Assembly: GCF_026343955.1 (NCBI RefSeq)
Contig: NZ_JAPKNI010000008.1
Span: 62,001 to 126,000, forward strand
Source: Kaistia defluvii
GTDB lineage: Bacteria > Pseudomonadota > Alphaproteobacteria > Rhizobiales > Kaistiaceae
Length of the DNA stretch: 64,000 bases
Direction of reading: 5' to 3'
Position 1 is the stretch's first letter, and every line of letters starts with the position of its first letter. The notes beneath the pieces are model-generated. The model was not told the origin of the DNA and ran no database searches. It was given only the letters and a program-made list of their open reading frames with translations. Made by a program: the position numbers and the translations under genes. This document shows positions 9,725 to 18,494 of the stretch, one piece after another.

Positions 9725-10780
9725 ATGACCGTGGCTGTTGCCAATCTTGGCGTCTACTGGCGGGCGATACCCCGGCCGTTGCGCATCATCACCAGCCGGC
9801 TCCTGATGCTGGTGCCGCAGATGTTCGGCGTCATGATGGTGACGTTCCTGCTGGTGCGCATGCTGCCCGGCGATCCGGCGCTGCTGCTCCTCGGCAACAT
9901 GGCGACGCCCGACACGATCGCGGCCTTCCGCGAGAAGCTGGGCCTCAATCTCAGCCTGTGGGAACAGTTCGTCCATTATGTCGGCAATGCGCTGCATGGC
10001 GATCTCGGCGTTTCCATCTTCACCTCGAACCCGGTCGTGACCGATCTGCTGGAGCGCGCCCCCGCGACGCTGGAACTGATCACCTACGCGATGCTGCTGA
10101 CGATCCTGATCGGCGTGACGCTGGCGATCATCTCCGTCGTCAGGGCCGGCGGCGTCGTCGACATCGGCAGCCGCGTCTACGGCCTCGCCGCCGGCGCCAT
10201 TCCCGATTTCTGGGTCGGGCTGCTGCTGATCTATTTCTTCTTCTACATTCTCGGCTGGGCGCCGGCCCCCTTCGGCCGGATCGATACCTTCGTGTCGCCG
10301 CCGGATACGGTGACGGGCTTCTACACCATCGACAGCCTGATCGCCGGCGATCTCAACGCCTTCGTCTCGTCGCTCGGACGGCTGACGCTCCCGGTCCTCA
10401 CGCTCGCCATCGTCAATGCCGGCGCGCTGATGAAGATGACCAAGACGACCTTCGCCGACATCTATCGCAGCGACTTCATCCGCCACGCACGCGCCTCGGG
10501 CCTTTCCGAAGGCACGATCCGCCGCATCGCGCTGCGCAACAGCCTGCCGCCGATCATCACCCTGGTCGGTTTCATGTTCGGCTTCCTGCTGGGCGCCGCC
10601 GTGCTGGTCGAGACGATCTTCGCCTGGGGCGGGCTCGGCCAGTATGCCGTGCAGTCGGTCGTCAACAGCGACTACCCGGCGCTGCAGGGCTTCGTCCTCG
10701 TCGCCGCGGCCTTTATCCTGATCGTCTACACGGTGGTGGACATCCTCTACGAACTCGCAGATCCGAGGATTCGCGTCTGA
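9725..10780 (+). CDS. ABC transporter permease, DppB/OppB type
   Basis: 351-residue inner-membrane permease, the first of a pair. It has an N-terminal helix (LLMLVPQMFGVMMVTFLLVR), the usual MLPGDPALLLLG segment after helix 1, and the cytoplasmic EAA loop near residues 255-275 (RHARASGLSEGTIRRIALRN) that contacts the ATPase. It starts 70 nt after the binding-protein stop; its stop overlaps the next start (ATGA at 10777-10782 region), so the two permeases are translationally coupled. N-terminus slightly longer than average (about 30 residues before helix 1). Confidence 0.92.
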   Translation: MTVAVANLGVYWRAIPRPLRIITSRLLMLVPQMFGVMMVTFLLVRMLPGDPALLLLGNMATPDTIAAFREKLGLNLSLWEQFVHYVGNALHGDLGVSIFTSNPVVTDLLERAPATLELITYAMLLTILIGVTLAIISVVRAGGVVDIGSRVYGLAAGAIPDFWVGLLLIYFFFYILGWAPAPFGRIDTFVSPPDTVTGFYTIDSLIAGDLNAFVSSLGRLTLPVLTLAIVNAGALMKMTKTTFADIYRSDFIRHARASGLSEGTIRRIALRNSLPPIITLVGFMFGFLLGAAVLVETIFAWGGLGQYAVQSVVNSDYPALQGFVLVAAAFILIVYTVVDILYELADPRIRV

Positions 10781-11619
10781 TGACCCGCTTCATCCGCTAC
10801 GTCTCCAGGCATCCGGGCGCGATGGTCGGGCTCACGCTCCTGGCCCTCCAGATCGCCTCGATCCTGTTCGCCCCCTGGCTCACCTTCTACTCGCCGGAGG
10901 AGGCCGATCCGCTGATGTCGCTGCAGCCCCCTTCGGCCGCGCACTGGTTCGGCACCGACGTCTCGGGCATGGATATCTATACCCGCATCGTCTACGCGAC
11001 CCGCATCAACCTGCTGATCAGCATCGTCGCCGTCGCCTTCGCCTTCGTCGTCGGCGTGCCGATCGGCCTGCTGATCGGCTTCTATCGCAACTGGATGAGC
11101 GCGCTGGTCATGCGCGTGTTCGATTTCATCCAGTCCTTCCCGGTCTTCGTGCTCGGCATGGCGCTGGTGTCGGTGATGGGGCAGGAGATCTGGAACGTTG
11201 CCATCGTGCTGGCGGTGCTGTTCATCCCGATGTTCGCCCGCCTGATCCGCGCCGAGGTGCTGTCGCTGCGCGAGCGGCCCTATGTCAGCGCGGCGCGCTG
11301 CAGCGGGGCGACGGACGGCTCGATCATGTTCCGCCACATCCTGCCCAACGCCTTGACGCCGGCCATCGTCCAGGTCTCGATCAGCATCGGCCTCGCCATC
11401 CTGCTCACCGCCGGCCTCTCCTTCGTCGGCGCCGGCGTGCGCATGCCGACGCCGGAATGGGGCCTGATGGTCTCGACCGGCGCGCAGCAGATGATCCTCG
11501 GCGTCTGGTGGGTGGCGCTGTTCCCCGGCCTTGCCATCGTCATCTCCGTGCTCAGCTTCGCGCTGCTCGGCGACATGGTGAAGGACCTTTCAGACCCGAC
11601 GACGAGGGAACGCCTATGA
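10780..11619 (+). CDS. ABC transporter permease, DppC/OppC type
   Basis: 279-residue permease partner. It has an N-terminal helix (MVGLTLLALQIASILFAPWL), the family motif HWFGTDVSGMDIYTRIVYA, five to six further helices and the EAA loop SLRERPYVSAARCSGATDGS. Start at the ATG at 10780, overlapping the stop of the first permease; the stop (11617-11619) overlaps the ATG of the ATPase. Function: channel of the importer together with the preceding permease. Confidence 0.92.
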   Translation: MTRFIRYVSRHPGAMVGLTLLALQIASILFAPWLTFYSPEEADPLMSLQPPSAAHWFGTDVSGMDIYTRIVYATRINLLISIVAVAFAFVVGVPIGLLIGFYRNWMSALVMRVFDFIQSFPVFVLGMALVSVMGQEIWNVAIVLAVLFIPMFARLIRAEVLSLRERPYVSAARCSGATDGSIMFRHILPNALTPAIVQVSISIGLAILLTAGLSFVGAGVRMPTPEWGLMVSTGAQQMILGVWWVALFPGLAIVISVLSFALLGDMVKDLSDPTTRERL

Positions 11620-13289
11620 GCGATCGCAACTCCACCGCTCTGCTCAAGGTCGACAATCTCTCGGTCGATTTCGGCGAGGGTACGCCCCAGGCGCTTTCGA
11701 ACATTTCGTTCAGCCTTGGCCGCGACGAGATCCTCGGCATTGTCGGCGAGACCGGCGCCGGCAAGTCGCTGCTCGCCCGCAGCCTGCTGAACCTGCTGCC
11801 CGAGGGCGGCCGCTTCACCAGCGGCGACATCCGCCTCGAGGGTGAGACGGTGCTTGGCATCAGCGAGGCCGAACAGCGCAAGATCCGCGGCGGCCGCATC
11901 GCGCTGATCGGCACCAATGCCAAGGCCCTGCTGTCGCCGGTCGAGACGGTCGGCGCGCAGATCGCCCGCGTGCTCCGCGCTCACCGCGACTGCAGCCAGA
12001 AGGAAGCCTGGAAGGCGGCCGTCGACCTGATGGTGCAGGTCGGCATCGTCAATCCGGAACGCCGAGCCAAGGCCTATCCGCACGAGCTTTCCGGCGGCAT
12101 GGCGCAGCGTATCGTCATCGCCATGGCGATGGTGGCCGGCCCCGACGTGGTGCTCGCCGATGACGCGACGCTCGGCCTCGACGCCACGATCCAGGTCCAG
12201 GTGCTCGACCTCCTGGTCAAGCGCTGCCGCGAACTCGGAGCCGGCGCGGTGCTGATCACCCACGATCTCGGCATCGTCGCCCATTATTGCGACCGCGTCG
12301 CGATCATGAAGGAGGGGCGGATCGTCGAACTGGAAGAGGTCGGCAAGTTCCTGGCCGCGCCGAAGGAACAATACGGCCGGGCGCTGCTCGATGCCGCGCG
12401 GGTCCGCCCGACGCCGATGGTCGCCAAGGTCGAGGATCCCGTGCTCGAGAAGCAGCCCGAGACGCCGCTGCTCGACGTGCGCCGCCTGCTCAAGCTGTTC
12501 CCGATCGCCGGCACGCCGGACGTGGTGCGCGCGATTGACGACGTGTCCTTCTCGGTCAAGCGCGGCGAGACGCTGGCGCTGGTCGGCGAGAGCGGCTCCG
12601 GCAAGACGACGGTCGGGCAGTGCCTCGTGCGGCTGCTCGACAGCGATGGCGGCGGCATCACCTTCGACGGCGCCGACATCACGACCATGCCGGCGGCCGA
12701 ATTCCGCGCCATGCGCCGGCGCATCCAGATGGTCTTCCAGGAGCCCTATGTCGCGCTCAACCCGCGCTGGCCGGTCAAGGCGCTGATCGCCGAACCGCTG
12801 CGCCTCGATCCGACGCTCGACCGCGCCGCGACCGACAAGCGGGTTCGCCAGCTGATCGACCTGGTGCAGCTTCCTGCCGGTATCGCCGAGGTCTATCCGC
12901 ATCAGCTGACGGCCGGCGAGCAGAAGCGCGTCGGCATCGCCCGGGCGCTGGCGACGCGGCCGGATTTCGTCGTCTTCGACGAGCCGACCACGGCGCTCGA
13001 TATCCGCGTCCGCGCCCAGATCATCGACCTGGTGCGCGACCTGCAGGCGGAGATGGGCATGTCGGCGCTGTTCATCACGCATGATCTCAATTCGGTGCGT
13101 TCGCTGGCGCATCGCGTCGCTGTCATGCGTTATGGCAAGATCGTCGAGGAGGGCGATACCGAGATGATCTTCTCCGCTGCGAAGGAAGACTACACCAAGG
13201 CGTTGCTGGCGGCCGAACTGCCGGTGGAACAGGGCACGGCCCAGCGCGACCGGGCCGAGACCCGACGTCTGGCGGGAGCCGCGGTATGA
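11616..13289 (+). CDS. Fused two-domain ABC transporter ATPase (DppD-DppF type)
   Basis: 557 residues with two nucleotide-binding domains in one chain, powering the importer. Domain 1: Walker A GETGAGKS (44-51), signature LSGGM (158-162), Walker B VVLADD (178-183). Domain 2: Walker A GESGSGKT (324-331), signature LTAGE (431-435), Walker B VVFDEP (452-457). Domain 1 has Asp at position 183 where the catalytic Glu is expected, and domain 2 has a degenerate signature. The site made from these two parts should be weak, while the other composite site is canonical. Start overlaps the permease stop; the stop overlaps the epimerase start. The assignment is firm; the asymmetry is read directly from the sequence. 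Confidence 0.93.
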   Translation: MSDRNSTALLKVDNLSVDFGEGTPQALSNISFSLGRDEILGIVGETGAGKSLLARSLLNLLPEGGRFTSGDIRLEGETVLGISEAEQRKIRGGRIALIGTNAKALLSPVETVGAQIARVLRAHRDCSQKEAWKAAVDLMVQVGIVNPERRAKAYPHELSGGMAQRIVIAMAMVAGPDVVLADDATLGLDATIQVQVLDLLVKRCRELGAGAVLITHDLGIVAHYCDRVAIMKEGRIVELEEVGKFLAAPKEQYGRALLDAARVRPTPMVAKVEDPVLEKQPETPLLDVRRLLKLFPIAGTPDVVRAIDDVSFSVKRGETLALVGESGSGKTTVGQCLVRLLDSDGGGITFDGADITTMPAAEFRAMRRRIQMVFQEPYVALNPRWPVKALIAEPLRLDPTLDRAATDKRVRQLIDLVQLPAGIAEVYPHQLTAGEQKRVGIARALATRPDFVVFDEPTTALDIRVRAQIIDLVRDLQAEMGMSALFITHDLNSVRSLAHRVAVMRYGKIVEEGDTEMIFSAAKEDYTKALLAAELPVEQGTAQRDRAETRRLAGAAV

Positions 13290-14215
13290 GCGACAAGGCA
13301 GTTCTCGTCACCGGCGCTGCCGGCCTGGTCGGCAATGTCGTGCGCCGGAAGCTGGAGACGCAGGGGCGCGCCGTCGTCGCGATCGACCGGGTCGACCGCA
13401 GCGCGGACGGCCAGCCGATCATCCCCTGCGACGTCAACGACATCCACCGCCTGCATGCCGTCGTCACCGATCACGACGTCGACGCGATCATCCATTGCGG
13501 CGCCTATTCCGGCCCGATGGTGGCGCGCGACAATCCCTATTCCATGGTGCAGGTCAACATCGTCGGCACCGCCAACATGCTGGAACTGGCCCGCGTGCAT
13601 AAGATGCGGCGCCTGGTGTTCTGTTCCTCGACCAGCGCCTATGGCAATACGCCGGAGGGGCCGGTTCCCGAGGATGTCCCGCTCTATCCGACCACGGTCT
13701 ATGGCGCGAGCAAGGCGGCGAGCGAGCAGCTGGTCTGGACCTATTTCCGCCAGTTCGGTGTCGATGCGGTGGCGCTGCGGCTCTCCTGGGTCTACGGCCC
13801 CGGCCGCACGACGGACTGCATGATCCGCACCCTGATCGAGGATGCGCTCGCCCGGCGGCCGACGCGGGTGCCGTTCGGCGCCGATTTCCATCGCCAGTAC
13901 ATCCATGTCGACGATGCCGCGGGGGCGCTTTTGCTGGCGCTCGACGCCGCCGACCTGCCGCGTCGCATCTATACGGTGACGGGCGGCACCTATCATACGC
14001 TGCAGGAGATCGGCGACATCGTGAAGACGGTTCTTCCCGAGGCCGACATCGAGATGCAGCCCGGCGCCGATCCGGTCGACGAGGTGCATCGGCGCTTCGA
14101 TATCTCGGCCGCCCAGCGCGATCTCGGCTATGCGCCGAGCTTCGACCTCGAGGCCGGAATAAGGTCCTATGCCGACTGGATCGCCAGCCGGAAGCCGAAT
14201 GCGGGAGCCCATTGA
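13286..14215 (+). CDS. NAD-dependent epimerase/dehydratase (extended SDR)
   Basis: 309-residue extended short-chain dehydrogenase. N-terminal NAD-binding motif GAAGLVG (residues 10-16), a central CSSTSAYG segment, and the catalytic YxxxK as YGASK near residue 141. The fold and length match sugar-nucleotide or sugar-acid epimerases/dehydrogenases such as uronate dehydrogenase. It overlaps the ATPase stop by 4 nt and the next SDR by 1 nt, so it is a core member of the catabolic operon. The substrate cannot be read from sequence; it may modify a side chain of the imported compound. Confidence 0.85.
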   Translation: MSDKAVLVTGAAGLVGNVVRRKLETQGRAVVAIDRVDRSADGQPIIPCDVNDIHRLHAVVTDHDVDAIIHCGAYSGPMVARDNPYSMVQVNIVGTANMLELARVHKMRRLVFCSSTSAYGNTPEGPVPEDVPLYPTTVYGASKAASEQLVWTYFRQFGVDAVALRLSWVYGPGRTTDCMIRTLIEDALARRPTRVPFGADFHRQYIHVDDAAGALLLALDAADLPRRIYTVTGGTYHTLQEIGDIVKTVLPEADIEMQPGADPVDEVHRRFDISAAQRDLGYAPSFDLEAGIRSYADWIASRKPNAGAH

Positions 14216-14970
14216 TGAACGAATTTTCGCTTGCAGGCCGCAAGGCCCTCGTCACCGGCGGCAGCCGCGGCATTGGTGGCGAGACGGTCGAGCTCTTCGC
14301 CCGCTACGGCGCCGAAGTCGCCTTCTGCCACTATGGCGACGCGACGAATGCCGAGGCGCTGGTCGCCCGGCTGGCCGGCGAGGGCTACACGGTCCATGCG
14401 ACCGAGTGCAACGTCGCCGAGGAAGCCTCCGTCGACGCGATGGCCGCCTGGGCCAAGGAAAAGCTCGGCCAGGTCGACATCCTCGTCAACCTCGCCGGCA
14501 TTGGCGGCGACAAGGCCTTTGTCGATATCTCGGTCGCCGATTGGGACCAGATGCTGGGCGTGCATCTGCGCGGCACCTTCCTGGTCACGCGCCATTTCTT
14601 CGGCGACATGCTGGCGCGCGGCTATGGGCGGGTGATCAACTGCGCCTCGCAGCTCGCCTATAAGGGCGCACCGGGGCTGGCGCATTATTGCGCCGCCAAG
14701 GCCGGCCTCGTCGGCTTCACCCGCGCGCTTTCCTATGAGGGCGCGCCGCATGGCGTCACCGTCAACGCGATCGCGCCGGGCGCCACTGAAACCGCGCTTC
14801 TGAACGGCCTCAGCCAGGAATGGCGCGACATGAAGAAGGCCCAGCTGCCGATCGGCCGTTTCGGCAAGGTGTCGGAAATCGCCCCGACCATCCTGATGCT
14901 CGCCTCGGACGCCGGTGCCTACTATGTCGGCCAGACGCTGTCGCCGAATGGCGGCGACGTGATGGTCTGA
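14215..14970 (+). CDS. SDR-family oxidoreductase (classical, 3-oxoacyl reductase-like)
   Basis: 251-residue classical short-chain dehydrogenase: cofactor motif TGGSRGIGG near residue 14, NLAG in place of the usual NNAG, a Ser around residue 142 (CASQLAY), and catalytic YCAAK. The ATG at 14215 overlaps the previous stop (TGATG) and follows GGGAG. The C-terminus ends GQTLSPNGGDVMV, typical of the family. Likely oxidizes or reduces a hydroxyl/keto group of the substrate handled by this operon; the specific reaction is unknown. Confidence 0.85.
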   Translation: MNEFSLAGRKALVTGGSRGIGGETVELFARYGAEVAFCHYGDATNAEALVARLAGEGYTVHATECNVAEEASVDAMAAWAKEKLGQVDILVNLAGIGGDKAFVDISVADWDQMLGVHLRGTFLVTRHFFGDMLARGYGRVINCASQLAYKGAPGLAHYCAAKAGLVGFTRALSYEGAPHGVTVNAIAPGATETALLNGLSQEWRDMKKAQLPIGRFGKVSEIAPTILMLASDAGAYYVGQTLSPNGGDVMV

Positions 14971-15010
14971 CGGCCGCCTGCAAGAAAACGTCCGATCCGG
15001 AGAGGGCTCC

Positions 15011-16444
15011 ATGAGCGACTATGATCTCGTCATCCGCGGCGGCACCGTCGTCACCGCGTCCGATACGCTGCGCGCCGATGTCGGCATCCGCGACGGCCGC
15101 ATCATCGCCGTCGCCGAAAAGCTCGACGATGCCGAGCGCATCATCGACGCCACCGGCCTGCTGGTCATGCCGGGCGGCATCGACAGCCATGTGCACCTGG
15201 CACAGCCGGCCTTTGGCGGCCCGGCCATGGCCGACGGCTTCGAGAGCGGCACGCGCTCGGCGATCGCCGGCGGCAATACGACGGTGATCCCGTTCGCGCT
15301 GCAGCCGCGCGGCGCATCGTTGCGCTCCAGCGTCGTCGACTACCACAAGGAAGCCGACGGCAATTCCTATTGCGATTATGGCTTCCACCTGATCATTTCC
15401 GACCCGAGCCCGAGCGTGCTCGGCCAGGAGCTGCCTTCGCTGGTCGATGACGGCTACTCGTCGTTCAAGGTCTTCATGACCTATGACGACCTCGTGCTGA
15501 ACGACCGGCAACTGCTCGAGGTGTTCGACTGCGCGCGCGGTTGCGGCGCGCTCGTCATGGTCCATTGCGAGGGCTATGACGCGATCCGCTTCATGACCGA
15601 GAAGCTCGAGGCGGCCGGCAAGAAGGCGCCCTATTATCACGGCGTGTCGCGGCCGCAATCGGTCGAGCGCGAGGCGACGCACCGCGCCATCAGCCATGCG
15701 GAGCTTACCGACGTGCCGATCATGGTCGTGCATGTCTCCGGGCGCGAGCCGATGGAGCAGATCCGCTGGGCCCAGCAGAAGGGCCTCAAGGTCTATGCCG
15801 AGACCTGCCCGCAATATGTCGCGCTCACCGCCGACGACATGAAGGGCCTCAACATGGACGAGAGCGGCGGCAAATATGTCTGCTCGCCGCCGCCGCGCGA
15901 CCATGCCAGCTGGGACGCGATCTGGGAGGGCATCCGCACCGGCGTGTTCCAGACCTTCTCGTCCGACCATTGCCCGTTCTTCTACGAAGGCGAGATGGGC
16001 AAGCTCAATCCCAAGGCGCGCACCTCCTTCCGCTGGGTGCCGAACGGCATTCCCGGCGTCGAGACGCGGCTGCAGATCCTCTACCAGAAGGGGGTCGTCG
16101 AGGGCCGCATCACGGTCAACGAGTTCGTCGCGCTGACCTCGACCAACCACGCCAAGATCTATGGCCTCTATCCGAAGAAGGGCTCGATCGCGCCCGGCTT
16201 CGACGCCGACATCGTGCTGTGGGACCCCAACCGCAAGGAGACCATCCGGCAGGAGCTGATGCATCACGGCGCCGACTACACGCCCTATGAAGGGCTGGAG
16301 GTTACCGGCTGGCCGGTCATGACCGTGCTGCGCGGCAAGGTCGTGATGCAGGATGGCGAGATCGTCGGCGAGCCCGGCGATGGCGGCTTCCTGAAGCGCT
16401 CGCTTTCGCCCTACGCTGTGCCGAACGGCGCCGCTCCCCTGTAA
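15011..16444 (+). CDS. hydA: Dihydropyrimidinase / D-hydantoinase-type cyclic amidohydrolase
   Basis: 477-residue zinc amidohydrolase that opens cyclic amides (hydantoins, dihydropyrimidines, some imides). All metal ligands of the family are visible: H60 and H62 (DSHVHL), the carboxylated lysine K153 (SSFKVFMTY), H185 (MVHCE), H241 (VVHVS) and D319 (FSSDHCP). Start ATG at 15011 follows GGAGAGGG. The protein is the usual length for a D-hydantoinase. It is the clearest clue to the operon's purpose: an imported ring amide is opened here. It could act on dihydrouracil in pyrimidine breakdown, but no beta-ureidopropionase or dihydropyrimidine dehydrogenase is adjacent. Confidence 0.92.
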   Translation: MSDYDLVIRGGTVVTASDTLRADVGIRDGRIIAVAEKLDDAERIIDATGLLVMPGGIDSHVHLAQPAFGGPAMADGFESGTRSAIAGGNTTVIPFALQPRGASLRSSVVDYHKEADGNSYCDYGFHLIISDPSPSVLGQELPSLVDDGYSSFKVFMTYDDLVLNDRQLLEVFDCARGCGALVMVHCEGYDAIRFMTEKLEAAGKKAPYYHGVSRPQSVEREATHRAISHAELTDVPIMVVHVSGREPMEQIRWAQQKGLKVYAETCPQYVALTADDMKGLNMDESGGKYVCSPPPRDHASWDAIWEGIRTGVFQTFSSDHCPFFYEGEMGKLNPKARTSFRWVPNGIPGVETRLQILYQKGVVEGRITVNEFVALTSTNHAKIYGLYPKKGSIAPGFDADIVLWDPNRKETIRQELMHHGADYTPYEGLEVTGWPVMTVLRGKVVMQDGEIVGEPGDGGFLKRSLSPYAVPNGAAPL

Positions 16445-16458
16445 CGAACGGATATTCC

Positions 16459-17217
16459 ATGACGCAGCCCATCGCCATCATCACCGGCGCCGGCATCGGC
16501 ATCGGCCGGGCCACCGCCTTCACCTTCGCCCGCGCCGGCTATCATGTCGTGGTGACCGACGTCCTCGAGGCGGAAGGCAACGCCGTCGCCGAGGGCATCC
16601 GCGCGGAGGGCGGCAGCGCCGAGTTCCAGTTTCTCGACGTCACCTCGACCGAGCGCACCGATGCGCTGGTCGCCGATGTCGAGGCGCGCTTCGGCCAGAT
16701 CGACGCGATCATCGCCAATGCCGGCATCGCCAAGAAGGTGCCGCTCGCCGACCTCACAGACGACCAGTGGGACCGCACGCTCGACGTCGACCTGAAGGGC
16801 GTGCTGCGCATCATCCGCGCCGCGGCCCCCGGGATGCGCCGCCGCAAGTCCGGCGCCATCGTCGCGCTGTCCTCGATCATGGGCGTCGCCTATGGCTGGG
16901 ACGAGCATGTCCACTATTCCGCCGCCAAGTCCGGCGTCGTCGGCCTGGTGCGCGGGCTTGGCGTCGAGCTCGCCCCGGACGGCGTCCGCGTCAACGGCAT
17001 CGCGCCCGGCTATATCCGCACGGCGCAGGCGCTGTCGAAGGAGCACTCGCTCGGCCCCGAGGGGTTGGAGCAGGCGGCGTCCTTCATCCCGATGGGCCGC
17101 GTGGGCGAGCCGGAAGACATTGCCGACGTCATCCTCTTCCTCGCCTCGCCCGGCTCGCGCTATATCACCGGCCAGGTCATCGTCGTCGACGGCGGCCTGC
17201 TCGTCGGCCGCTACTGA
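16459..17217 (+). CDS. SDR-family oxidoreductase
   Basis: 252-residue classical SDR with TGAGIGIGRA (cofactor loop, about residues 9-18), NAGIAKK replacing NNAG-like motif at about 90, catalytic YSAAK near 154, and the typical ending GQVIVVDGGLLVGRY. It begins 15 nt after the hydantoinase stop and belongs to the same transcript. It is the third NAD(P)-dependent dehydrogenase of the operon. Its specific substrate cannot be inferred. Confidence 0.87.
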   Translation: MTQPIAIITGAGIGIGRATAFTFARAGYHVVVTDVLEAEGNAVAEGIRAEGGSAEFQFLDVTSTERTDALVADVEARFGQIDAIIANAGIAKKVPLADLTDDQWDRTLDVDLKGVLRIIRAAAPGMRRRKSGAIVALSSIMGVAYGWDEHVHYSAAKSGVVGLVRGLGVELAPDGVRVNGIAPGYIRTAQALSKEHSLGPEGLEQAASFIPMGRVGEPEDIADVILFLASPGSRYITGQVIVVDGGLLVGRY

Positions 17218-17338
17218 AAATCCGGTCGCCGGTCGCCTTGGCGGCGGTCGGCGTCTTTCCTCATTCCCTGCAGGATCCGTCCGGAATGCCCCCGTTCCGC
17301 GATCCTTTTCGCGTCTCGCGCGAATGGAGTTGGTTTCC

Positions 17339-18319
17339 ATGTCCCAGATCACCCTGATCACGACCGGCGGCACCATCGCCTCCCGGCTCGCCGCCGACGG
17401 CCGCGATGTCGTCGCCAGTATTTCCGGCGCCGACCTGCGCGAAACGCTGCAGGATCCGCTGGAGGGCATCGGGATCACGATCGACGAATTCTGCAATGTC
17501 GGCAGCTACGCGATCGACCTGCCGCTGGCTTTTGGTTTGGCGAAGCGGATCGCCGAGCATCTCGCTGATCCCGCCTGCGACGGCGTCGTCGTCACCCATG
17601 GCACCGACACGATGGAGGAGAGCGCCTGGATGGCCGATCTCCTCGTCGCCAGCGAAAAGCCCATCGTCTTCACCGGCGCGCAGCGGAGCGCCGATGAGCC
17701 CGATACGGACGGCCCGCGCAACATCGCCGCGGCGATCCGCATCGCCGCGAGCCCTGCCGCGCGCGGGCTCGGCGTCATGATCGCCTTCGAGCAGGATTTC
17801 CACGCCGCGCGCGACGTCACCAAGACCCACACCTCGCGCGTCGACACCTTCCGCTCCGGTGAACATGGCAAGCTGGGGGAGATCGATGGCGAGCGCGTCC
17901 TCGTCCAGCGCAAGCCCTTGGTGCGCAAGACCTATTCGGCCGAGCGGGTCGAGACGGATGTCGAGCTGATCAAGATGGTGATGGGCGCCTCCGACCGCGC
18001 CATCCGCTTCGCGGCATCGAGCGGCGCCAAGGCGATCGTGCTGGAAGGATTTGGCCGCGGCAACGCCACGCCGGATGTCACGCGGGCGGTCGAGGAACTG
18101 GCCGAAACCGGCATCCCCGTCATCGTCACGTCGCGCTGCCCGGAAGGCCGCGTCAAGCCGATCTACGGCAATGGCGGCGGCAAGGATCTGGAGCGCGCCG
18201 GGGTGATCTTCGCCGGCGACCTGACCGGCATCAAGGCGCGCATCCTCGCCTCGGTGCTGCTGGGCCTGGGGCTGGACCGGGAAGAGATCCGGGCGGAGTT
18301 TGAACTGCTGGGCGGGTAG
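17339..18319 (+). CDS. Asparaginase-family amidohydrolase (EcAII-like fold, cytoplasmic)
   Basis: 326-residue member of the asparaginase/glutaminase family. Catalytic elements: first threonine in TTGGTIAS (T12), second triad in THGTDTMEE (T89-D90) and the lysine in RDVTKTHT. There is no signal peptide, so it works in the cytoplasm. Start at the ATG at 17339 (MSQITL), with GGAG about 9 nt before it. As the last gene of a ring-amide operon it may act as the half-amidase that removes ammonia after ring opening; plain asparagine hydrolysis is the default alternative. A 120-nt gap separates it from the SDR. Confidence 0.88.
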   Translation: MSQITLITTGGTIASRLAADGRDVVASISGADLRETLQDPLEGIGITIDEFCNVGSYAIDLPLAFGLAKRIAEHLADPACDGVVVTHGTDTMEESAWMADLLVASEKPIVFTGAQRSADEPDTDGPRNIAAAIRIAASPAARGLGVMIAFEQDFHAARDVTKTHTSRVDTFRSGEHGKLGEIDGERVLVQRKPLVRKTYSAERVETDVELIKMVMGASDRAIRFAASSGAKAIVLEGFGRGNATPDVTRAVEELAETGIPVIVTSRCPEGRVKPIYGNGGGKDLERAGVIFAGDLTGIKARILASVLLGLGLDREEIRAEFELLGG

Positions 18320-18410
18320 GGGGCTTTCTTAGCCTCTGCCATGGGGAGAGGTCGACGGCGAAGCCGGCGGTGAGGGGTTGCGATCCCACCGGACAGGCCC
18401 CTGGGTTTCT

Positions 18411-18442
18411 GCCGTCATCCTCGCTTTCGCGAGGATGACGGC
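18411..18442. repeat. REP-like palindrome / terminator hairpin
   Basis: A 14-bp perfect stem (GCCGTCATCCTCGC / GCGAGGATGACGGC) closed by TTTC. This GTCATCCTCGC-type inverted repeat is a common dispersed intergenic element in Hyphomicrobiales. It lies between the convergent asparaginase (plus) and GTPase (minus) genes and could terminate both transcripts. Confidence 0.7.
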
Positions 18443-18494
18443 GAGCTTGACGATGCGCCCTGCGGAAATCCGCTCCAGGAGCGCCAGTCCGTCC

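Noticed and set aside
7813-9744. 643-codon open frame on the minus strand
   Set aside because: Antisense shadow of the binding-protein gene.
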